Assembly: GCF_037126175.1 (NCBI RefSeq)
Contig: NZ_CP146986.1
Span: forward strand, 2,508,501-2,572,500
DNA length: 64,000 bases
Reading direction: 5' to 3'
DNA from: Pseudomonas sp. RSB 5.4
GTDB lineage: Bacteria; Pseudomonadota; Gammaproteobacteria; Pseudomonadales; Pseudomonadaceae
How positions within the stretch are numbered: position 1 is the stretch's first letter; the number at the start of each line of letters is the position of its first letter. Shown here one piece after another: positions 34,561 through 43,247 of the stretch. Under the pieces are notes generated by a model, which saw only the letters and a list, made by a program, of their open reading frames with translations, ran no database searches and was not told where the DNA came from. Position numbers and translations under genes: made by a program.

Positions 34561-35577
34561 TCAGTCAACTTTTGCGTGATTGAGGCGCTCGAAAGCCGTA
34601 CTGGTGCGGATAACGAAACCTGTATCGGCACGAATGACGAAGAATGCACCAATGTCATGTTTTTCGGCATAGTCCCAAGCCCTTTCAGGCCCGAGAATCA
34701 GCAACAGCGTCGATAGTCCATCGGCCATCAACGCTGAAGGATGAATCACCGTGACCGACGCCAGGTTGTGTAGGACCGGCGCCCCGCTACGCGCATCGAA
34801 GGTGTGGGAATAGCGCCGGCCATCCTGCAGGAAATAGTTGCGGTAATCACCGGAGGTGGAAACGCCGTAGCCGTCGACCTGAATGATCCGTTCGGCCACC
34901 TGTTGATCGTCTCGCGGTTCTTCCAGCGCAATACGCCAGGACGAACCATCAAGCTTCTTGCCCTTGGCCTTTAGCTCACCGGTGGCTTCGGCGAGATAGT
35001 CATGGATCCCCATCGACTCGAGCCTGGCTGCGATGGTGTCGACGGCGTAACCGGCGGCGATGCTGTTGAAGTCGACTTCGACCGGCGCATCCTTGCACAA
35101 GCGGTCGCCGTCGATATGCAAATGGTGGTAGCCGACCCGCTCAAGGGTTTCGGACAGTGCGGCGGGACTGGGGACTTTCTCTTCACGCCCTTGCGGGCCG
35201 AACCCCCACAGGTTCATCAGCGGCTCGACGGTCAGGTCGTAGGAACCTTCGCTTTGCTCTGACAGCTGTTCGCCGACACGGACCAATTCGAGCACGGCAG
35301 CCGGCATGGTCTGACAGCTGTTCGCCGGCAAAGCATTGAAGCGCTCGATGTCTGAGTCACCGCGATAGGTCGACATCTGCTGATCGACGTCGGTGAGGAT
35401 TTTTTCCACTTCAAGCTGGACCTGCGCGACCTCGGGAAGACCGGCGTGGCGCACATACTTGATTGAATAGGTGCTGCCCATGGTCGGGCCGCCGAAGCTT
35501 TCCATGGAATCGCCGTTGCCGCAGCCGGACAAGCTGCCCAACAGCAGCAAAAGGCTGATCAGCCTCCTTTTAGACAA
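34561..35577 (-). CDS. apbE: FAD:protein FMN transferase ApbE (lipoprotein)
   Basis: This protein of about 338 residues has a lipoprotein signal (SLLLLLGSLSGC, acylated Cys19 from the TTG start). The ApbE fold starts GGPTMGSTYSIKYV. The FAD/Mg motif region FNSIAAGYAVDTIAARLESMGI and the C-terminal HTFDARSGAPVLHNLASVTVI, with Asp and Thr ligands, are intact. It attaches FMN to threonines of periplasmic subunits such as NqrC/RnfG. I start at TTG 35577 (GGGGAG upstream) because GTG 35595 lacks a ribosome site. In P. aeruginosa I recall it next to the nqr operon; no nqr gene is next to it here, so its target is elsewhere. Confidence 0.9.
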   Translation of the reverse strand: MSKRRLISLLLLLGSLSGCGNGDSMESFGGPTMGSTYSIKYVRHAGLPEVAQVQLEVEKILTDVDQQMSTYRGDSDIERFNALPANSCQTMPAAVLELVRVGEQLSEQSEGSYDLTVEPLMNLWGFGPQGREEKVPSPAALSETLERVGYHHLHIDGDRLCKDAPVEVDFNSIAAGYAVDTIAARLESMGIHDYLAEATGELKAKGKKLDGSSWRIALEEPRDDQQVAERIIQVDGYGVSTSGDYRNYFLQDGRRYSHTFDARSGAPVLHNLASVTVIHPSALMADGLSTLLLILGPERAWDYAEKHDIGAFFVIRADTGFVIRTSTAFERLNHAKVD

Positions 35578-35619
35578 ATCCCCTACTCCCCACACAAAGC
35601 TGAAGATTATGCGCCAGAA

Positions 35620-35716
35620 CCTGTAGAAGCTGCCGAGTGAAACGAGGCTGCGATCTTTTGCTTTTGATCTTTTTAAGCAACATCAAAAGATCGCAGCGTT
35701 CCGCAGCTCCTACAGG
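35620..35716. repeat. Pseudomonas inverted repeat (CTGTAGGAGCTG family)
   Basis: Arms CCTGTAGAAGCTGCCGAG.. and CGTTCCGCAGCTCCTACAGG with inner arms GCTGCGATCTTTTG / CAAAAGATCGCAGC. Same family as 7846-7931; the left arm has diverged (GTAGAAG). Confidence 0.88.
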
Positions 35717-35920
35717 TTTTCATTCGCTTGATAGCGTCATGCTGGCCTTCGTAATGGCTATATCGTTTAAGCAGTGCCCTAACCAATTGTTGCCTAACGT
35801 TCTTTATACACATATGGTTACAAAACTGTTCACGGGTACTGCCTGAGTTTGCCGCGTGACGGCGAGGACGTGTCTAGTTCAGGGATTTCCAATAAGACAG
35901 CCAACAGAGAGTACGAACCA
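35717..35920. other. Upstream region of the MHS transporter gene
   Basis: Together with the repeat this forms a gene-free stretch of about 340 bases between apbE and the transporter. It is moderately AT-rich (TTCTTTATACACATATGGTTACAAA... in two parts around 35798-35826) and should hold the transporter promoter. No operator or RNA was recognised. Confidence 0.4.
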
Positions 35921-37222
35921 ATGTCCTCCACCACGGGCAAAGGCAAAGCGATTTTTCGCGTTGTCAGCGGCAATTTTCTCGAGATGTTCGACTTTATGGT
36001 CTATGGCTTCTACGCAACGGCCATTGCCAAAACCTTCTTCCCGGCCGACAGCGCCTTCGCTTCCCTGATGCTCTCCCTGGCGACGTTCGGTGCCGGCTTC
36101 CTGATGCGTCCGCTGGGAGCGATTTTCCTCGGTGCCTATATCGACCGCCATGGCCGGCGCCAGGGCCTGATCATTACGCTGGCGCTGATGGCCGCCGGTA
36201 CGGTGCTGATTGCCTGCGTCCCCGGTTACGCCACCCTCGGCGTCGCCGCCCCGCTGATCGTGCTATTCGGTCGTTTGTTGCAAGGCTTCTCGGCCGGCGT
36301 CGAGCTGGGCGGTGTTTCGGTGTACCTGGCGGAAATCGCCACACCGGGCCGCAAGGGCTTTTTCGTCAGTTGGCAGTCGGCAAGCCAGCAAGCAGCGGTG
36401 GTCTTTGCCGGCCTGCTCGGGGTGGGTCTCAACCACTGGCTGAGCCCGGAACAGATGGGTGACTGGGGCTGGCGCGTGCCGTTCCTGATCGGCTGCATGA
36501 TCGTTCCGGTGATCTTCGTAATTCGTCGCTCGCTGGAAGAAACGCCGGAATTCCAGGCGCGTAAACATCGCCCTACCCTGCGCGAAATCGTCCGTTCGAT
36601 CGGCCAGAACTTTGGCATCGTCATCGCCGGCATGGCGCTGGTGGTGATGACCACGGTTTCGTTCTACCTGATCACCGCCTACACCCCGACCTTCGGCAAG
36701 GCCGAACTGCATCTGTCGGACTTCGACGCGCTGCTGGTGACCGTGTGCATCGGCCTGTCGAACTTCTTCTGGCTGCCGGTGATGGGCTCGGTCTCCGACA
36801 AGATCGGTCGCAAACCCCTACTGCTGGCGGCGACCATTCTGGCAATCCTGACCGCTTATCCTGCATTGTCGTGGCTGGTGGCGAACCCGAGCTTCAGTCA
36901 TTTGCTGATCGTCGAACTGTGGCTGTCGTTCCTGTACGGTTCGTACAACGGGGCGATGGTGGTGGCGCTGACCGAAATCATGCCGGTGGAAGTGCGCACG
37001 ACCGGGTTCTCGCTGGCCTATAGCCTGGCGACGGCGACCTTTGGCGGCTTTACGCCAGCGGCCTGTACTTACCTGATCCATGTGCTGGACAACAAGGCTG
37101 CGCCGGGGATCTGGCTCAGCGGTGCGGCGGTGCTGGGGCTGATTGCGACGCTGGTGCTGTTCCGTGGCAACAAGCATGAGCTGCGGACTGCGCAGGCCTC
37201 GATAGTCGGCGGCGCCCGATAG
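35921..37222 (+). CDS. MHS-family MFS transporter, citrate/tricarballylate-proton symporter-like
   Basis: This 433-residue transporter has twelve hydrophobic segments. The start [28 protein letters not shown] is typical of the metabolite:H+ symporter family, close to CitA/TcuC. The MFS motif DRHGRRQG after TM2 and the second DKIGRKP near 285 are intact. [12 protein letters not shown] in TM4-5 also fits the citrate branch. Substrate is inferred as a tri- or dicarboxylate. The start [12 protein letters not shown] at 35921 begins the domain; an upstream extension to 35849 is unlikely. No tcuAB or citrate catabolism gene is adjacent, so it stands alone. Confidence 0.85.
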   Translation: MSSTTGKGKAIFRVVSGNFLEMFDFMVYGFYATAIAKTFFPADSAFASLMLSLATFGAGFLMRPLGAIFLGAYIDRHGRRQGLIITLALMAAGTVLIACVPGYATLGVAAPLIVLFGRLLQGFSAGVELGGVSVYLAEIATPGRKGFFVSWQSASQQAAVVFAGLLGVGLNHWLSPEQMGDWGWRVPFLIGCMIVPVIFVIRRSLEETPEFQARKHRPTLREIVRSIGQNFGIVIAGMALVVMTTVSFYLITAYTPTFGKAELHLSDFDALLVTVCIGLSNFFWLPVMGSVSDKIGRKPLLLAATILAILTAYPALSWLVANPSFSHLLIVELWLSFLYGSYNGAMVVALTEIMPVEVRTTGFSLAYSLATATFGGFTPAACTYLIHVLDNKAAPGIWLSGAAVLGLIATLVLFRGNKHELRTAQASIVGGAR

Positions 37223-37228
37223 GACGCC

Positions 37229-37307
37229 TTCGGGAGCAAGCCCCCTCCCACAGTGTCCGGTGTGATGTGAACACCGCCAAACCTGTGGGAGGGGGCTTGC
37301 TCCCGAA
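37229..37307. repeat. Inverted REP pair (GTGGGAGGGGGCTTGCTCCC type)
   Basis: Copies at 37229-37252 and 37284-37307. This variant differs from the common one by compensating changes in the stem (GGG..CCC in place of CGG..CGC). Confidence 0.92.
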
Positions 37308-37345
37308 GAGGCCAACACAGGCAATAAAAATTCAGCAGGCATAAA

Positions 37346-37375
37346 AAAACGCCCCGACCAAAGTCGGGGCGTTTT
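37346..37375. terminator. Bidirectional terminator between the transporter gene and gap
   Basis: Stem CGCCCCGAC / GTCGGGGCG with loop CAAA, A-run on the left and T-run on the right. It can serve both convergent genes. Confidence 0.93.
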
Positions 37376-37391
37376 CATTTGCAGCTAAGGC

Positions 37392-38840
37392 TTAGCGCGG
37401 GAACGCTGGCGGGTTTACACCGGCCATGTCTTCCATCACGCGAACCACCTGGCAGCTGTAGCCGAACTCGTTGTCGTACCAGACGTACAGAACAACGCGG
37501 TTGTCCTGAACGATGGTTGCTTCAGCATCGACCACACCGGCGTGACGCGAACCCACGAAGTCAGTGGACACCACTTCCTGCGAGTTGACGAAGTCGATTT
37601 GCTTGTGCAGATCGGAGTGCAGCGCCATGTAGCGCAGGTACTCGTTCATCTCTTCACGGCTGGCGGCTTTCTCAAGGTTGAGGTTGAGAATGGCCATCGA
37701 CACGTTTGGCGTCGGAACGCGGATCGCGTTACCGGTCAGCTTGCCGGCCAGCTCAGGCAGGGCCTTGGCAGCAGCGGTGGCAGCACCGGTCTCGGTGATG
37801 ACCATGTTCAGCGCGGCGGAACGACCACGGCGATCGCCCTTGTGGAAGTTGTCGATCAGGTTCTGGTCGTTGGTGTACGAGTGAACGGTTTCGACGTGAC
37901 CGTTGATGATGCCGAACTTGTCATTCACAGCCTTCAGCACCGGCACGATGGCGTTGGTGGTGCAGGAAGCGGCGGACACGATCTTGTCGTCAGCGGTGAT
38001 TTCGTTGTGGTTGATACCGTGAACGATGTTCTTCAGCTTGCCTTTGCCAGGCGCGGTCAGAACAACGCGAGCAACACCCGGGCATTGCAGGTGCTGACCC
38101 AGGCCATCGGCGTCACGCCATACACCGGTGTTGTCCACCAGCAGCGCGTCTTTGATGCCGTACTGGGTGTAATCCACCTCGGTCGGGTTCTTCGCGTAGA
38201 TCACCTGGATCAGGTTACCGTTGGCGGTGATGGTGTTGTTTTCTTCGTCGATGACGATGGTGCCGTTGAACGGACCGTGTACCGAATCGCGACGCAGCAG
38301 GCTGGCGCGTTTGGTCAGGTCGTTTTCGGCGCCTTTGCGCACGACGATGGCACGCAGACGCAGACCGTCGCCACCACCGGTTTTCTCGATCAGGATGCGC
38401 GCCAGCAGACGGCCGATACGACCGAAGCCGTACAGCACAACGTCAGTGCCTTTACGGGCCGAAGCGTTTTGCTGACCAACCACATCAGCCAGTTCTTCAC
38501 GAACGAACTGCTCGGCGCTGCGGCCATTGCCTTCGCTGCGGAATTTGAACGCCAACTTGCCCAGGTCTACCGAAGCCGCGCCGAGCTTGAGCTCGCTCAT
38601 GGCTTTAAGCAGAGGGAATGTTTCGTGGACGGAGAGTTCGCTATCGTCGGAGGAACGGTGGCGAGCAAAGCGGTGAGCTTTGAGAATCGCGATGACAGAC
38701 TGGTTGATCAGGCTGCGGCCATAGATCGAGCTCACCACGTTGTTATTGCGGTAGAGCTGACCGATAAGCGGAATCATCGCTTCTGCGAGTGCTTCACGGT
38801 CGATCCATTCACCAAGACACTGGTCGGGCTTCTGAGTCAC
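37392..38840 (-). CDS. Glyceraldehyde-3-phosphate dehydrogenase with N-terminal extension
   Basis: This 482-residue protein has a GAPDH core from about 130: NAD motif YGFGRIGRLLAR (about 137-148), catalytic SAASCTTNAIVP with Cys293, and His320 in ETVHSYTNDQNL. A usual GAPDH has about 335 residues; the first 130 here (GEWIDREALAEAMIPLIGQLYRNNNVVSSIYGRSL) form an extra helical domain seen in the long Pseudomonas form next to mfd. That form has been thought to act in gluconeogenesis, but this cannot be read from sequence. I start at GTG 38840, with GGAAGG 5 bases upstream, not at the longer ATG frame to 38948, which has no ribosome site. Confidence 0.9.
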   Translation of the reverse strand: MTQKPDQCLGEWIDREALAEAMIPLIGQLYRNNNVVSSIYGRSLINQSVIAILKAHRFARHRSSDDSELSVHETFPLLKAMSELKLGAASVDLGKLAFKFRSEGNGRSAEQFVREELADVVGQQNASARKGTDVVLYGFGRIGRLLARILIEKTGGGDGLRLRAIVVRKGAENDLTKRASLLRRDSVHGPFNGTIVIDEENNTITANGNLIQVIYAKNPTEVDYTQYGIKDALLVDNTGVWRDADGLGQHLQCPGVARVVLTAPGKGKLKNIVHGINHNEITADDKIVSAASCTTNAIVPVLKAVNDKFGIINGHVETVHSYTNDQNLIDNFHKGDRRGRSAALNMVITETGAATAAAKALPELAGKLTGNAIRVPTPNVSMAILNLNLEKAASREEMNEYLRYMALHSDLHKQIDFVNSQEVVSTDFVGSRHAGVVDAEATIVQDNRVVLYVWYDNEFGYSCQVVRVMEDMAGVNPPAFPR

Positions 38841-39209
38841 GGGAACCTTCCACATGTAGGGGCAGAAAAAAGGGGCTACATTATGCCGCCGAGAACCTCT
38901 TGTAGCAATGCGCGCTTGTCGCGCAATCGGTAACAAAATTCCGTTCAAAAAAATTACGCCCCGCGCCAGCCCAGTAAAACCGGGGCTTTCAGCGCAGTCA
39001 ATTTTTCGACGACTGTTAGACGATGTCTGTAACCCTCCGTAACACCAGTCGATTTCGGCACTACATAACCACTAAAAAAGTGCTCGTTTTTATGGTTACC
39101 ACTACATTTCGCGCAAACCGCGAAGATAGACGCAGTCTGCAACTGACAGGCGGCACCGGACGCCGCTACAATTACCGACTTTGTCGCAACGCCTGGAGCT
39201 CAACCTTCC
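38841..39209. promoter_or_regulatory. Divergent gap/mfd intergenic region, 369 bp
   Basis: No gene is supported (a 62-codon minus frame at 38954-39142 has no family features). The region must hold promoters for gap (minus) and mfd (plus). It has short inverted repeats (GTAACC..GGTTAC around 39030-39100) but no site that I can name. Confidence 0.35.
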
Positions 39210-42200
39210 GTGCCTGTTCTGCGTCTACCGCTTCTCCCTGCCGCGGCAGGTAAACAGCATTGGGGCAACTTGCCCGGTGCCGCCCTCAGCCTGGCGATTG
39301 CCGAGGCTGCCAGCGCAGCCAAGCGCTTCACGCTGCTACTGACCGCCGACAGCCAGAGTGCCGAACGGCTGGAGCAGGAGCTGAGCTTCTTCGCCCCGGA
39401 TTTGCCGGTTCTGCATTTTCCCGACTGGGAAACCCTGCCGTACGATCTGTTCTCGCCGCACCAGGACATCATTTCCCAGCGTATCGCCAGCCTTTATAGA
39501 CTGCCGGAACTGGCGCACGGCGTGCTGGTGGTTCCGATCACCACCGCCCTGCACCGCCTGGCGCCAACCAAATTCCTGCTCGGCAGCAGTCTGGTGCTGG
39601 ATGTCGGCCAGAAGCTCGATGTCGAACAGATGCGCGCGCGCCTGGAAGCCAGCGGCTATCGCTACGTCGATACGGTTTACGAGCACGGCGAGTTCACCGT
39701 ACGCGGTGCGCTGATCGACCTGTTCCCGATGGGCAGCAAACTGCCCTATCGCATCGACCTGTTCGACGACGAAATCGAAACCCTGCGCACCTTCGATCCG
39801 GAAAACCAGCGTTCCATCGACAAGGTCGATTCGGTCAAGCTGCTGCCGGCCCGAGAGTTCCCGCTGCAGAAAGATGCAGTCACGCGCTTCAAGGCACGCT
39901 TTCGCGAGCGTTTCGACGTCGACTTCCGGCGCTGCCCGATCTTCCAGGACTTGAGCAGCGGCATCACCCCAGCCGGTATCGAGTACTACCTGCCGCTGTT
40001 CTTCGACGAAACCTCGACGTTGTTCGATTACCTGCCGCAGGACACTCAAGTGTTCTCGCTGCCGGGCATCGAACAGGCGGCAGAAAACTTCTGGAACGAC
40101 GTGCGCAATCGCTACGAAGAGCGCCGCGTCGATCCATCGCGCCCACTATTGCCGCCTGCGGAATTGTTCCTGCCGGTGGAAGACTGCTTCGCCCGCCTCA
40201 AGAGCTGGCCACGGGTCGTCGCCAGTCAGCAGGACGTCGAATCCGGTGCCGGCCGCGAGCGCTTCCCGGCGCAAGCACTGCCAAACCTGGCGATCGAAGC
40301 CAAGGCCACGCAACCGCTGGCGGCGCTCTCGGCGTTTCTCGATGAATTCCCCGGGCGTGTGCTGTTCACCGCCGAGTCCGCGGGCCGTCGTGAAGTCCTG
40401 CTGGAACTGCTGGAACGTCTGAAGCTGCGGCCGAAAACCGTCGACAGTTGGCCGGACTTCGTTTCGAGCAAGGATCGTCTGGCGATCACCATTGCGCCGC
40501 TCGACGAAGGCTTGATGCTCGACGACCCGGCGCTGGCACTGGTGGCCGAGAGCCCGCTGTTCGGTCAGCGAGTCATGCAGCGCCGCCGTCGCGAAAAGCG
40601 CGCCGACGCCAACAACGATGCGGTGATCAAGAACCTCACCGAACTGCGCGAAGGCGCACCGGTGGTGCACATCGATCACGGCGTCGGTCGCTATCTCGGC
40701 CTGACGATTCTGGAGATCGACAATCAGGCGGCGGAATTCCTCACCCTGGAATACGCGGAGAACGCCAAGCTATACGTGCCGGTGGCCAACCTGCATCTGA
40801 TCGCCCGCTACACCGGCAGCGATGACGCGCTGGCGCCGTTGCACCGCCTCGGCTCCGAGACCTGGCAGAAAGCCAAGCGCAAAGCCGCCGAACAGGTTCG
40901 CGATGTCGCCGCTGAGCTGCTCGACATCTATGCCCGTCGTGCCGCCCGCGAAGGCTACGCGTTTGCCGACCCGAAAGCCGATTACGCGACCTTCAGCGCC
41001 GGTTTCCCGTTCGAAGAAACGCCGGACCAGCAAGCGACCATCGAAGCCGTGCGCGAAGACATGCTCGCGCCAAAGCCGATGGACCGTTTGGTCTGCGGCG
41101 ACGTGGGTTTCGGCAAGACCGAAGTGGCGATGCGCGCCGCGTTCATCGCCGTGCACGGCGGACGCCAGGTAGCGATTCTGGTGCCGACCACCCTGCTCGC
41201 CCAACAGCACTACAACAGCTTCCGCGACCGCTTCGCCGACTGGCCAGTGACCGTGGAAGTGATGAGCCGCTTCAAATCGGCCAAGGAAGTCAACGCGGCG
41301 ATCGCCGATCTCGCGGAAGGCAAGATCGATATCGTCATCGGCACGCACAAGCTGCTGTCCGACGACGTGAAGATCAAAAACCTGGGTCTGGTGATCATCG
41401 ACGAAGAACACCGTTTCGGTGTGCGTCAGAAAGAACAGCTCAAGGCCCTGCGCAGCGAAGTCGACATTCTTACGCTGACCGCCACGCCGATTCCGCGCAC
41501 GCTGAATATGGCGGTGTCGGGCATGCGCGACCTGTCGATCATCGCCACGCCGCCGGCGCGACGCCTGTCGGTGCGCACCTTCGTCATGGAGCAGAACAAG
41601 AGCACGGTCAAAGAGGCCCTGCTGCGTGAACTGCTGCGTGGCGGTCAGGTTTACTACCTGCACAACGACGTGAAGACCATCGAGAAATGCGCGGCGGATC
41701 TCGCCGAACTGGTGCCGGAAGCGCGGATCGGCATCGGCCACGGGCAGATGCGCGAACGCGAACTCGAACAGGTGATGAGCGACTTCTATCACAAGCGCTT
41801 CAACGTGCTGATCGCCTCGACCATCATCGAGACCGGCATCGACGTGCCGAGCGCCAACACCATCATCATCGAGCGCGCCGACAAGTTCGGCCTGGCGCAA
41901 TTGCACCAGTTGCGTGGACGCGTCGGGCGCAGTCACCACCAGGCTTATGCGTACCTGCTGACGCCGCCGCGCCAGCAAATCACTTCGGACGCGGAAAAGC
42001 GTCTGGAAGCGATTGCCAACACTCAGGATCTGGGCGCCGGTTTCGTGCTGGCGACCAACGACCTGGAAATCCGTGGCGCCGGCGAACTGCTGGGCGATGG
42101 TCAGAGCGGGCAGATTCAGGCAGTCGGTTTCACCCTGTACATGGAAATGCTCGAGCGCGCAGTGAAGTCGATCCGCAAGGGCGAACAGCCGAACCTCGAT

Positions 42201-42659
42201 CAACCGCTCGGCGGAGGCCCGGAGGTCAACCTGCGGGTGCCGGCGCTGATTCCGGAAGACTATCTGCCGGATGTTCACGCCCGTCTGATTCTGTACAAGC
42301 GCATCGCTTCGGCCACCGACGAGGAAGGCCTGAAGGATCTGCAAGTGGAGATGATCGACCGTTTCGGTCTGCTGCCGGAGCCGACCAAGAACCTGGTGCG
42401 CATTACCGCACTGAAGTTGCAGGCCGAGCAGTTGGGCATCAAGAAGGTCGACGGTGGGCCGCAGGGTGGACGTATCGAGTTCGCCGCACAGACGCCAGTC
42501 GACCCGATGACCCTGATCAAACTGATCCAGACTCAGCCAAAACGCTACAAATTCGAAGGCGCCACGATGTTCAAGTTCCAGGTGCCAATGGAACGCCCGG
42601 AAGAGCGCTTTAATACTGTAGAGGCGCTGTTCGAGCGCCTCCTCCCGAAAACTGTTTGA
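39210..42659 (+). CDS. mfd: Transcription-repair coupling factor
   Basis: This 1149-residue protein has the UvrB-homology module in the N-terminal part (LTADSQSAERLEQEL, FPDWETLPYDLFSPH), the RNA polymerase interaction domain near 480-550 (GAPVVHIDHGVGRYLGL) and the RecG-like translocase from about 590. The Walker A is GDVGFGKTEVAMRAAF, DEEH is in IIDEEHRFGV, and TATPIPRTL, QLRGRVGRS and DLEIRGAGELLG follow. It removes stalled RNA polymerase at lesions and recruits UvrA. The GTG at 39210 opens the family start MPVLRLPLLP. The length matches E. coli Mfd (1148). csiV follows 10 bases later and is probably co-transcribed. Confidence 0.97.
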   Translation: MPVLRLPLLPAAAGKQHWGNLPGAALSLAIAEAASAAKRFTLLLTADSQSAERLEQELSFFAPDLPVLHFPDWETLPYDLFSPHQDIISQRIASLYRLPELAHGVLVVPITTALHRLAPTKFLLGSSLVLDVGQKLDVEQMRARLEASGYRYVDTVYEHGEFTVRGALIDLFPMGSKLPYRIDLFDDEIETLRTFDPENQRSIDKVDSVKLLPAREFPLQKDAVTRFKARFRERFDVDFRRCPIFQDLSSGITPAGIEYYLPLFFDETSTLFDYLPQDTQVFSLPGIEQAAENFWNDVRNRYEERRVDPSRPLLPPAELFLPVEDCFARLKSWPRVVASQQDVESGAGRERFPAQALPNLAIEAKATQPLAALSAFLDEFPGRVLFTAESAGRREVLLELLERLKLRPKTVDSWPDFVSSKDRLAITIAPLDEGLMLDDPALALVAESPLFGQRVMQRRRREKRADANNDAVIKNLTELREGAPVVHIDHGVGRYLGLTILEIDNQAAEFLTLEYAENAKLYVPVANLHLIARYTGSDDALAPLHRLGSETWQKAKRKAAEQVRDVAAELLDIYARRAAREGYAFADPKADYATFSAGFPFEETPDQQATIEAVREDMLAPKPMDRLVCGDVGFGKTEVAMRAAFIAVHGGRQVAILVPTTLLAQQHYNSFRDRFADWPVTVEVMSRFKSAKEVNAAIADLAEGKIDIVIGTHKLLSDDVKIKNLGLVIIDEEHRFGVRQKEQLKALRSEVDILTLTATPIPRTLNMAVSGMRDLSIIATPPARRLSVRTFVMEQNKSTVKEALLRELLRGGQVYYLHNDVKTIEKCAADLAELVPEARIGIGHGQMRERELEQVMSDFYHKRFNVLIASTIIETGIDVPSANTIIIERADKFGLAQLHQLRGRVGRSHHQAYAYLLTPPRQQITSDAEKRLEAIANTQDLGAGFVLATNDLEIRGAGELLGDGQSGQIQAVGFTLYMEMLERAVKSIRKGEQPNLDQPLGGGPEVNLRVPALIPEDYLPDVHARLILYKRIASATDEEGLKDLQVEMIDRFGLLPEPTKNLVRITALKLQAEQLGIKKVDGGPQGGRIEFAAQTPVDPMTLIKLIQTQPKRYKFEGATMFKFQVPMERPEERFNTVEALFERLLPKTV

Positions 42660-42669
42660 AGGACGCCGC

Positions 42670-43236
42670 ATGCGCCTGTTTCGCTCACTGACTTTGCTAC
42701 TTGCCTTGGTAGCCCCTTCGGTTTTTGCCGATGACCTTTATCAGGTCGAAATGATTCTGGTACGCCAGAACGCTGTACCGGCGATTGTCAGCCGTGCCGC
42801 CCCGGAAGACTGGGCCGCCGGCGCTCAACGCCTGGGTGATGACAGACTGCGCACACCCGCGCTCGGCGACGTTGCCAGCAAACTCACCGCCAGCGGTGAT
42901 TACAGCGTGCTGCTGCACAAGGCCTGGCAGCAGACCCTCGGCGAAGCGCCGACCAAGGTCGCCGTCAGCGACGGCAAGGAACAGTTCGGCCAGTTCCCGA
43001 TCGAGGGCACCCTGGAATTGAAACTCGGGCGCTTCACCGACGTGAACGCCGACTTCTGGGTCAACCAGATCGACAGCAACGGCATGGTCACTGCCAGCGA
43101 ACGCCTGAAGCAGGACAGCCACACCAAGAACGGCCAACTCAACTATCTCGATAACGGCCACTTGGCGCTGCTGATCAAGATCACCTCCCTGACGGCGCCC
43201 GCCCCTCGGCAAGCCCCTGAAGCGATTCCGGACTGA
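42670..43236 (+). CDS. csiV: CsiV-family periplasmic protein
   Basis: This 188-residue protein has a signal peptide cut after VFA (about 20) and starts DDLYQVEMILVRQN, the CsiV (peptidoglycan-binding) family opening. LHKAWQQTL and IEGTLELKLGRF... further support this. In Shewanella and Pseudomonas relatives this gene sits after mfd; CsiV of Vibrio parahaemolyticus/Pseudoalteromonas binds peptidoglycan and activates the lytic transglycosylase or histidine kinase partners, but its role here is not known. AAGGA lies 6 bases before the ATG, and the mfd stop is 10 bases upstream. Confidence 0.75.
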   Translation: MRLFRSLTLLLALVAPSVFADDLYQVEMILVRQNAVPAIVSRAAPEDWAAGAQRLGDDRLRTPALGDVASKLTASGDYSVLLHKAWQQTLGEAPTKVAVSDGKEQFGQFPIEGTLELKLGRFTDVNADFWVNQIDSNGMVTASERLKQDSHTKNGQLNYLDNGHLALLIKITSLTAPAPRQAPEAIPD

Positions 43237-43247
43237 TCGAAGTCCTT

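Noticed and set aside
38890..38945. HexR-like TTGT...ACAA site near gap
   Set aside because: The spacing (13 bases) does not fit the 7-8 bases I recall for HexR sites.
38954..39142. 62-codon minus frame between gap and mfd
   Set aside because: No ribosome site, no family features and unusual composition; treated as intergenic.
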